Source of the DNA: an uncultured Collinsella sp.
GTDB lineage: Bacteria; Actinomycetota; Coriobacteriia; Coriobacteriales; Coriobacteriaceae
NCBI GenBank assembly: GCA_900555515.1
Contig: USLO01000110.1
Span: 1 to 5,922 of the forward strand
Direction of reading: 5' to 3'
DNA: 5,922 nucleotides
The notes beneath the pieces are model-generated. The model saw only the letters and a list, made by a program, of their open reading frames with translations, ran no database searches and had not been told where the DNA came from. Position 1 is the first letter of the stretch. The number at the start of each line of letters is the position of its first letter. Below, one piece after another: positions 1 to 5,063 of the stretch. The position numbers and the translations under genes were made by a program.

Positions 1-539
1 ACTTCTTCGACACCATGGGCACCGCGATGGCCGTGGCCAAGCAGGGCGAGTTCCTCACCGACGACGGCAACGTCGAGAATATCAAGGAGATCCTGATCGT
101 CGACTCCGCCGCCGCCGCTGTGGGCGGTTTCATGGGCGTCTCCTCCATCACCACCTTCGTCGAGTCCACCTCCGGCGCTGCCGACGGTGGCCGCACGGGC
201 CTCACCTCCGTCACCACCGGCGTGTTGTTCATCCTCGCCGCGTTCTTCTCCCCCGTCGTCTCCATCGTTTCCAGTGCCGCTACCTGCGGCGCCCTGGTCT
301 ACGTCGGCTACCTCATGATGAGCGAGGCCTCCGAGATCGACTGGTCCGACGTGTCGCAGGGCTTCCCAGCGTTCATGATCGTCGCCGGCGTGCCCTTCAC
401 CTACTCCATCTCTGCCGGCATTGGCCTGGGCTTTATCGCCTACGTGGTCGTCGCGCTCTTTAAGGGCGAGGCCTCCAAGATCAAGCCGCTCATGTGGATC
501 GCAGCCCTTGCCTTCCTCGTCTACTTCTTCGTGGCGTAA
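1..539 (+). CDS. NCS2 family purine permease, AzgA/PbuG branch (3' part; 5' end outside window)
   Basis: This is the C-terminal part of a membrane transporter that, in this family, imports hypoxanthine, guanine or adenine by proton symport. The frame is open from base 3, so the gene starts before the window; the ATG at 15 is internal. About 178 residues are visible. They begin with FFDTMGT, the TM8 signature whose Asp sits where UraA-type members carry a substrate-binding Glu. Next comes TTFVESTSGAADGGRTGLT, the TM10 signature with the conserved Glu. Hydrophobic segments for the last membrane helices follow, ending in VYFFVA and TAA at 537-539. The AzgA-type wording of both signatures separates it from the UraA-type permease encoded at 1406-2740. 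The substrate cannot be fixed from this fragment. It is followed by its own terminator. Confidence 0.93.
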   Translation, partial: FFDTMGTAMAVAKQGEFLTDDGNVENIKEILIVDSAAAAVGGFMGVSSITTFVESTSGAADGGRTGLTSVTTGVLFILAAFFSPVVSIVSSAATCGALVYVGYLMMSEASEIDWSDVSQGFPAFMIVAGVPFTYSISAGIGLGFIAYVVVALFKGEASKIKPLMWIAALAFLVYFFVA

Positions 540-566
540 CGGCATAGTCTGCTAAAGCAAAACAAC

Positions 567-607
567 AAGGCGCGGAGTCGCATCGAGCGGCTCCGCGCCT
601 TTCTTTT
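567..607 (+). terminator. Intrinsic terminator of the NCS2 permease gene
   Basis: An 11-bp perfect GC-rich stem (567-577 with 591-601) extends by three more pairs, one of them G-T, around a 7-base loop. It is followed at once by TTCTTTT. It lies 28 bases after the permease stop codon and isolates that gene from the hydrolase downstream. Confidence 0.92.
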
Positions 608-676
608 AGCGTCTGCTCCCGTGCCAGCGTGCGACAATTGAGGCTGTCAATATCACAACACCGAGAGAAGCCTGCC

Positions 677-1342
677 TTGGAAGCGCATCATAAGCAGATA
701 ACCGTTTATTCAGAGTGTGCAGAAGGCGCGCCCGTCATCTACCTCCCCGTTGTCATGGGCGACGGTAGTGAAGTCTACGAGCGCTGCCGAGAGCTCGACT
801 GCCCGCCATTCACCCTCGTCGCCATTGGCGGGCTCGATTGGAATCGCGAGCTGAGCCCCTGGGCATGCGACGGGACCGTACGCGATGCCGAGCCTTTTGG
901 CGGCCAAGCTGCCGGTTTTCTTGATGAGCTGCTGAATCAGATAATCCCCCGGGTCGAGTCGTCGCTTCCTCAGCCGCCCACCTGGCGCGGCATTGCCGGC
1001 TACTCGCTGGCAGGCCTCTTTTCGCTTTGGACTCTCTGGCAAACCAACGCCTTTGACCGCGCCGCGAGCGCATCGGGGTCGCTATGGTTTCCCGACTTTG
1101 TCGATCGCGCCAGCACGGCCCCTTTTGCCAGCAGCCCGCAAGCCGTCTATCTGTCACTCGGCAAAAAAGAAACCAAGACGCCCAACCACATGATGAGGCA
1201 CGTACTCGACGACACGCGCGCAATGGAAGAGCTACTCATCGAGCGCGGCATTCCAACAACGATGGAGCTCAACCCCGGTAACCACTTTGCCCAAACCGAC
1301 TTGCGCATGGCCCGCGGCATCCACTGGATACTGACGCATTAA
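677..1342 (+). CDS. Alpha/beta hydrolase, esterase-like (putative esterase family), substrate unknown
   Basis: This is a predicted soluble serine hydrolase of 221 residues from the chosen start. The nucleophile elbow is GYSLAG, with Ser110 followed by a small-residue helix (LFSLW). The likely catalytic His203 lies in NPGNHFAQ near the C-terminus. Other family-like blocks are PFTLVAIGGLDWNRELSPW, ASASGSLWFP and LSLGKKETKT; an acid residue in or near the last could complete the triad. This pattern resembles the putative-esterase group that includes Fes/IroE-like enzymes and many uncharacterised Firmicutes hydrolases. No signal peptide is seen, so it is probably cytoplasmic. The start is uncertain. 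TTG at 677 has GAGAGAAG at 663-670 and fits the length of the family. GTG at 629 would add 16 residues but lacks a ribosome binding site and sits only 22 bases past the upstream terminator. The first in-frame ATG is too far inside. Neighbours do not reveal the substrate. Confidence 0.85.
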   Translation: MEAHHKQITVYSECAEGAPVIYLPVVMGDGSEVYERCRELDCPPFTLVAIGGLDWNRELSPWACDGTVRDAEPFGGQAAGFLDELLNQIIPRVESSLPQPPTWRGIAGYSLAGLFSLWTLWQTNAFDRAASASGSLWFPDFVDRASTAPFASSPQAVYLSLGKKETKTPNHMMRHVLDDTRAMEELLIERGIPTTMELNPGNHFAQTDLRMARGIHWILTH

Positions 1343-1383
1343 AAATGGTGCCCGCGCGCATTACGCATGGGCACCATTTTTTT
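1341..1383. terminator. Bidirectional intrinsic terminator between convergent genes
   Basis: A 13-bp perfect stem (AAAAATGGTGCCC at 1341-1353 with GGGCACCATTTTT at 1369-1381) encloses a 15-base loop. It has a T-run on the + side (1377-1383) and an A-run on the other, which reads as U-run on the minus strand. It overlaps the hydrolase stop codon (1340-1342) and lies 23 bases past the end of the uracil permease gene, so it can end both transcripts. Confidence 0.92.
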
Positions 1384-1405
1384 AAGATTTAGTTGGACCC
1401 AGCTG

Positions 1406-2740
1406 CTACTCAGCAGCCCCCTCAAGCTCGGAGACATCAAACTCAAAGTCGTTACCGGGCAGAATGGCGTTGAGCACAATGCCCACCAGCGAACCCACGG
1501 CAAGACCCGAAAGCGAAATCGTCACGCCGCCCAGCTCCAACACGATGGCGCCGGCGGTGCTGTACGCGATGCCGAGCGAGAGCACGAGCACCAGCGCGGC
1601 CACCAGCACGTTGCGGTTGTTTTGGAAATCGACCTGGTTCTCGATGAGGTTACGGACGCCCACAGCGCTGATCATGCCGTAGAGCACGAGCGACACGCCG
1701 CCGATAACGCATGCCGGCATGGCGGCGATGACCGCGGCGAACTTGGGGCAGAACGAAAGCACGATGGCGCAACAAGCGGCAATGCGGATCACGCGCGGGT
1801 CGAACACGCGCGTCAGGGCGAGCACGCCGGTGTTCTCGCCATAGGTGGTGTTGGCCGGAGCGCCAAAGAGCGAAGCCAGAATCGTGGCAAGGCCGTCGCC
1901 GAGCAGCGTGCGATGCAGACCAGGATCGGCGATGTAGTTACGCTCGCAAGTGGAGCCGATAGCCGAGATGTCACCGATATGCTCGATCATGGTCGCAAAG
2001 GCCAGCGGCATGATGGTGATGATGGCCGTCGTGGCAAGACCACTATCGAACTGCGGGCCAAAGAGCGCAAACACGGTGTTGTCCCACACGATGGGCAAAC
2101 CGACCCACGGAGCGGCGGCAACGCCCGAAAAATCGACCTCACCCAACGCGGCCGCAACGGCATAGCTCACCACAACGCCCAGCAGAATCGGCACGATCTT
2201 GACCATACCGCGACCCCAAATGTTGCAGATCACGATAACGGCAACAGCAATGACAGCCACAAGCCAGTTGGTCTGGCAGTTGGCAATAGCGGAGCTCGCC
2301 AGAATCAGGCCGATGGAAATGACAATGGGGCCGGTCACCACCGGCGGGAAGAAGCGCATAACGCGCTTGGCGCCAAAGGCACGGAACAGGGCCGCCAGCA
2401 CCGGATAGAGCAGGCCGGCACAAGCTACGCCCAGGCAGGCGTAGGGCAAAAGCTCGGCCTCGCCGTTGGGCGCAATCGCGGCATAACCGGCAATAAAGGC
2501 AAACGACGAGCCCAGGAAGGCCGGCACCTTACCGCGCGATAGGAAGTGGAACAGCAGCGTGCCCAAGCCGGCAAACAAAAGCGTTGCCGACACCGAGAGA
2601 CCGGTGAGCACGGGCACCAGCACCGTGGCGCCAAACATGGCAAACAGGTGCTGCAGACCGAGCAGGAACATGCGCGGGCGGCCGAGCGACGATGCGTCGT
2701 AGATGGCATCGCTGACGGCGGGCGTCGAGGACTGGGACAT
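1406..2740 (-). CDS. uraA: Uracil permease, NCS2 family (UraA/PyrP type)
   Basis: This is a 444-residue inner-membrane proton symporter, predicted to import uracil (less likely xanthine). Length and layout match full UraA-type proteins with 14 membrane segments. Visible signatures are QHLFAMFGATVLVP (residues 30-43, TM1), FLGSSFAFI (75-83, TM3), MIEHIGD with Glu253 (TM8) and NTTYGENTGVLALTRV with Glu302 (TM10). As I recall, the two essential glutamates of E. coli UraA are Glu241 and Glu290; both are offset here by 12, which supports the alignment. Asp257 occupies the place of UraA His245, as in many clostridial relatives. The frame is open up to 2917, but the ATG at 2740 is chosen because AAAGGA lies 5 bases before it and the residues upstream do not look like NCS2 sequence. 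It is transcribed alone or by read-through from the methyltransferase gene, and ends before the shared terminator. Confidence 0.95.
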   Translation of the reverse strand: MSQSSTPAVSDAIYDASSLGRPRMFLLGLQHLFAMFGATVLVPVLTGLSVSATLLFAGLGTLLFHFLSRGKVPAFLGSSFAFIAGYAAIAPNGEAELLPYACLGVACAGLLYPVLAALFRAFGAKRVMRFFPPVVTGPIVISIGLILASSAIANCQTNWLVAVIAVAVIVICNIWGRGMVKIVPILLGVVVSYAVAAALGEVDFSGVAAAPWVGLPIVWDNTVFALFGPQFDSGLATTAIITIMPLAFATMIEHIGDISAIGSTCERNYIADPGLHRTLLGDGLATILASLFGAPANTTYGENTGVLALTRVFDPRVIRIAACCAIVLSFCPKFAAVIAAMPACVIGGVSLVLYGMISAVGVRNLIENQVDFQNNRNVLVAALVLVLSLGIAYSTAGAIVLELGGVTISLSGLAVGSLVGIVLNAILPGNDFEFDVSELEGAAE

Positions 2741-2745
2741 GAGAG

Positions 2746-2752
2746 TCCTTTC
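2746..2752 (-). promoter_or_regulatory. Ribosome binding site of the uracil permease gene
   Basis: GAAAGGA on the minus strand, 5 bases upstream of ATG 2740. It decides this start over the longer open frame that reaches 2917. Confidence 0.8.
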
Positions 2753-2798
2753 AAAAAATGGAAGGGCGCTCGGGCATAGCGGATAACCTGCCCGAACG
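2753..2798 (-). promoter_or_regulatory. Leader hairpin plus U6 tract upstream of uracil permease (possible attenuator)
   Basis: On the minus strand CGTTCGGGCA (2798-2789) pairs over 10 bp, with one G-T, with TGCCCGAGCG (2776-2767), leaving a 12-base loop. Eight bases later comes a run of six U (2758-2753), just before the ribosome binding site. The stem would lie within the transcript from the -10 candidate at 2813-2818. The U-run is offset from the stem, so a classical terminator is not certain. A translational control element or a chance structure is also possible. No clear PyrR-binding consensus was seen. Confidence 0.4.
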
Positions 2799-2812
2799 AT
2801 ACGATCCGAACC

Positions 2813-2818
2813 ATTGTA
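2813..2818 (-). promoter_or_regulatory. Candidate -10 box for the uracil permease promoter
   Basis: TACAAT on the minus strand, five of six matches to TATAAT, 72 bases upstream of the start codon. The -35 region is poor (GTGCGA at 16 bases is the best I find), so an activator or a weak promoter is implied. Transcription would begin near 2806 and include the leader hairpin. Confidence 0.45.
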
Positions 2819-2865
2819 CGCGATACGCAGTGCCTCGCACGCGCCGCCGCCTGCGAACGGCATCG

Positions 2866-3999
2866 TTATTTCCAGACGCGCTCCGCAATGCGCTTGACCA
2901 GCGCAATCTTTGCCCACTGCTCGTCTTCGGTCAGCTTGTTGCCAATCTCACAGCTGGCAAAGCCACACTGCGGAGACAGATACAGGTTCTCGAGCGGAAC
3001 ATACTTTGCAGCCTCGTGAATACGCTCGACGATGGCGTCCTCGTCCTCAAGCTCAGCGGCCTTGGTGGTCACCAGGCCCAACACAACCTTCTTGCCGGGG
3101 GCAACGTGCTTGAGCGGCTCAAAGCCACCGGCACGCGGCGTATCGAACTCAAGATAGAACGCATCGACGTTCTCGTGTGCGAATAGGTACGGCGCGATGG
3201 GGTCATAGCCGCCCTCGAAGGCATAGGTAGAGTGGTAGTTACCACGGCACACGTGCGTGTTAATGACCAGATCATCGGGCTTGCCCGCGATGGCGGCATT
3301 GTTGAGCGCCACGCCCAGCTCGCTCACCTTTTGCAGGTCAACCGGGCTCAGGCCGGTCTTGGACACAAAGTCGGCATCGCAATAGATGCCCCAGGTGCAG
3401 TCATCAAACTGAATGTTGCGGCAGCCTGCGGCATACAGGTCGGCAATCACGGTGCGGTATGCTGCGGCGATGGCATCTGTGAGCTCTTCGTCGGTCTTGT
3501 AGACGGCGCGCAGGCTCTCCTGCTGGCCATCGCAGCGGTCGAGCGTGACTTCGGAGAACGTCTGGATCGGCGCCGGAATGGTTTGTCGCGCGACCTGGCC
3601 CTCCCCCTCGAGCGCCTTGACAAATTTGAAGTGCTCGACGAACGGATGATTCTCGCCGCTAATGGGACCGGTTACCACGGCGGTGTCGGCGGTCGTCTCC
3701 TCATCGTGGAACATATAGCCCGTACGCGAGGTGCGACGCTCGACGCCGTTGAGGCCCCACATAAAATCGAGGTGCCAGTAGCTGCGGCGAAACTCGCCAT
3801 CGGTGATGACCCGCAGGCCGGCGGCCTTCTGCTTTGCCACCAAATCGCGAATGGCATCGTCCTCGACGGCCTTAAGCCCCTCGGCATCAAGCGCGCCTGC
3901 CGCATAGGCAGCGCGGGCGTCCTTTACGGCCTGCGGACGAAGAAAGCTGCCGACGATATCGGCGCGAAACGGCGCGTTCGGTTGAATCGAAGTGCTCAT
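2866..3999 (-). CDS. Cobalamin-independent methionine synthase core-type methyltransferase (MetE C-terminal-like, YxjG/YxjH family)
   Basis: This 377-residue cytoplasmic enzyme is predicted to transfer a methyl group to a thiol such as homocysteine, making methionine. It corresponds only to the C-terminal catalytic barrel of MetE; the N-terminal half, which helps bind folate, is absent, as is normal for YxjG/YxjH-like proteins. The N-terminus carries DIVGSFLRP (14-22), followed by DGEFRR (67-72). The zinc site is recognisable: His249 and Cys251 in NTHVCRGN, Glu284 in YLEFDTPRAGGFEPL and Cys345 in SPQCGF. QFDD (197-200) matches the substrate-binding Asp region. ATG 3999 is chosen because AAAGGGAGA lies 5 bases before it; the ATG at 4017 lies upstream of that site. 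The real methyl donor is unknown: methyl-folate, a methyl-corrinoid protein or S-methylmethionine are all possible. The LysR gene and a MET-box-like dyad upstream support a sulfur amino acid role. Confidence 0.9.
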   Translation of the reverse strand: MSTSIQPNAPFRADIVGSFLRPQAVKDARAAYAAGALDAEGLKAVEDDAIRDLVAKQKAAGLRVITDGEFRRSYWHLDFMWGLNGVERRTSRTGYMFHDEETTADTAVVTGPISGENHPFVEHFKFVKALEGEGQVARQTIPAPIQTFSEVTLDRCDGQQESLRAVYKTDEELTDAIAAAYRTVIADLYAAGCRNIQFDDCTWGIYCDADFVSKTGLSPVDLQKVSELGVALNNAAIAGKPDDLVINTHVCRGNYHSTYAFEGGYDPIAPYLFAHENVDAFYLEFDTPRAGGFEPLKHVAPGKKVVLGLVTTKAAELEDEDAIVERIHEAAKYVPLENLYLSPQCGFASCEIGNKLTEDEQWAKIALVKRIAERVWK

Positions 4000-4004
4000 A
4001 GATA

Positions 4005-4013
4005 TCTCCCTTT
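4005..4013 (-). promoter_or_regulatory. Ribosome binding site of the MetE-like gene
   Basis: AAAGGGAGA on the minus strand, 5 bases from ATG 3999. It selects that codon over the ATG at 4017. Confidence 0.8.
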
Positions 4014-4037
4014 GCATTGGTTGCTTTACTGGGACAG

Positions 4038-4066
4038 AGTATGAGCGCTCATATGGCCATCGTAAA
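4038..4066 (-). promoter_or_regulatory. Candidate promoter of the MetE-like gene
   Basis: TTTACG (4066-4061) and CATACT (4043-4038) on the minus strand, exactly 17 bases apart, each with four of six consensus matches. Predicted start of transcription is about 4030-4031, giving a leader of about 30 bases. Weak boxes fit an activator-dependent promoter. An alternative -10, TATATT at 4071-4066, has no usable -35. Confidence 0.4.
4040..4053. promoter_or_regulatory. 14-bp perfect palindrome overlapping the candidate -10 (possible operator)
   Basis: TATGAGCGCTCATA is a perfect palindrome inside the promoter of the MetE-like gene, covering the end of the spacer and part of the -10 box. A dimeric repressor or the activation site of the LysR protein could bind here. 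I do not recognise it as the site of a known regulator. Confidence 0.45.
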
Positions 4067-4087
4067 ATATACGTTTATAACAGTTTG

Positions 4088-4106
4088 ATATAGATGTTTC
4101 CTATAT
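4088..4106. promoter_or_regulatory. LysR-type operator, MET-box-like dyad upstream of the MetE-like gene
   Basis: ATATAG-N7-CTATAT is a perfect 6-bp dyad with the LysR core T-N11-A (T4091, A4103). The arms TATAG and CTATA with a 7-base centre equal those of the streptococcal MET-box as I remember it (TATAGTTTSAAACTATA). Centred at 4097, it is about 66 bases upstream of the predicted transcription start, the usual place of a LysR recognition site. The LysR gene ends 49 bases away. Confidence 0.55.
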
Positions 4107-4154
4107 AAGTTGGGACTGCCATAAAGAGATTTAACCCGTGCAGAACGCAGCAAT

Positions 4155-5051
4155 CTAGATATGCTGACGGATCGCGTCGATATAGGCCTGTCCGTAGCGC
4201 GTGAGCGTCGTGTTCTTGCGCGTGATAATGCCGATCTCCATGTACTCGTCTACATCGAGCGGAATCGAGATAATGCCGGGGCCGTTGAGCTCGTGGCTGA
4301 TGACGCCCGAGCACACCGTGTAGCCGTTGAGGCCCATGGCCAAATTGAACAGCGTCGCACGGTCGCGCACGCGGATATTCTTGCGTCGCTCAAACGTCGA
4401 GGTCAGTTCCTCAGAATAGTAAAACGAGTTGTAGCTGCCCTGCTCATAGGACAGGAACGGGTAGTCTTCCAAGTCCTCGAGCGTCACGCTGGAGTGGCCA
4501 GCCAGCGGATGGTCGGCACACACAAAAACGTGTGGCGCGGCGCAGAAGAGCCCTTCGAACACAAGCTCGTTTGCCGTCAGCATGCGCTCGATAACCTCGC
4601 GGTTATGCTCGGATAAGTACAGGATGCCCAGCTCGCTTTTCATATGCGCGACGTCCTCGATAATCTCGTGAGTCTGCTCCTCGCGCAGGGTAAAGTCGTA
4701 GTGCGCGGCATCGAACTCACGGATCACATCGACAAACGCATTAACGGCAAAGGAATAATGCTGGCAGCTCACACTAAAGTGCGGCACCCGCTCGGACGCG
4801 CCCTTGTACTTGCCTTCGAGCAGATCGGCCTGGTCGAGCACCTGGCGCGCGTAGCCCAAGAAGGTCTCGCCCTCCTCGGACACAATGACACCCTTGTTGG
4901 TGCGCTCAAAGATGTGCACACCCATCTCGTTTTCGAGATCGCGGATCGACGCGGTAATCGAAGGCTGCGACACAAAGAGCCGGCGCGATGCCTCGGTGAT
5001 GCTGCCGCATTCGGCAACTTTGACGACATACCTGAGCTGTTGAAGCTTCAT
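4155..5051 (-). CDS. LysR-family transcriptional regulator, probably of methionine/cysteine metabolism
   Basis: This is a 298-residue DNA-binding regulator of full family length. Residues 1-60 form the winged helix-turn-helix, with SITEASRRLFVSQPSITASI (17-36) as the motif and FERTNKGVIVSEEG as the wing. A linker helix runs to about 85. The effector-binding domain of two alpha/beta subdomains covers about 90-298, including VFEGLFCAAPHVFVCADHPLAG (164-185). The opening MKLQQLRYVV and the helix-turn-helix resemble the CmbR/MtaR group of streptococcal sulfur amino acid regulators; this is recalled, not searched. ATG 5051 is supported by AGGGAGG 5 bases upstream. The longer open frame to 5258 only shadows the HAD gene. 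The gene is not divergent from a target as LysR genes often are; it follows the HAD gene and precedes the MetE-like gene on the same strand. The dyad at 4088-4106 is a likely target. No clear terminator follows it. Confidence 0.9.
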   Translation of the reverse strand: MKLQQLRYVVKVAECGSITEASRRLFVSQPSITASIRDLENEMGVHIFERTNKGVIVSEEGETFLGYARQVLDQADLLEGKYKGASERVPHFSVSCQHYSFAVNAFVDVIREFDAAHYDFTLREEQTHEIIEDVAHMKSELGILYLSEHNREVIERMLTANELVFEGLFCAAPHVFVCADHPLAGHSSVTLEDLEDYPFLSYEQGSYNSFYYSEELTSTFERRKNIRVRDRATLFNLAMGLNGYTVCSGVISHELNGPGIISIPLDVDEYMEIGIITRKNTTLTRYGQAYIDAIRQHI

Positions 5052-5056
5052 GATGG

Positions 5057-5063
5057 CCTCCCT
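5057..5063 (-). promoter_or_regulatory. Ribosome binding site of the LysR gene, overlapping the HAD stop codon
   Basis: On the minus strand the HAD stop TAG (5064-5062) runs into GGGAGG, 5 bases before ATG 5051. The AG of the stop forms part of AGGGAGG. Ten bases separate the two genes, an arrangement that favours translational coupling. Confidence 0.8.

Noticed and set aside
645..653. Extended -10 (TG-N-CAATAT) as promoter of the hydrolase gene
   Set aside because: Only three of six hexamer matches and no -35 at a usable distance; too weak to list as a feature.
1367..2542. Long open frame of 391 codons on the + strand opposite the uracil permease
   Set aside because: Its translation is rich in His, Arg, Gly, Asn and Gln with no recognisable domain, while the minus strand encodes a clear NCS2 permease with all signatures. 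It is a GC-rich codon-bias shadow.
2826..2843. Small hairpin after the MetE-like gene as a terminator
   Set aside because: About seven pairs with a bulge and a 3-base loop, and no U-run follows, so termination there is not supported; read-through to the permease remains possible.
2741..2917. N-terminal extension of the uracil permease up to 2917
   Set aside because: It would overlap the end of the MetE-like gene and lacks NCS2 features; a good ribosome binding site supports the ATG at 2740.
3232..4044. Open frame of 270 codons on the + strand opposite the MetE-like gene
   Set aside because: No ribosome binding site and no family resemblance; the minus strand carries the complete zinc site of MetE-like enzymes.
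4000..4154. S-box, T-box or other methionine riboswitch before the MetE-like gene
   Set aside because: The predicted leader is only about 30 bases, and no riboswitch-like helices or terminator are seen; control at the DNA level by the LysR protein fits better.
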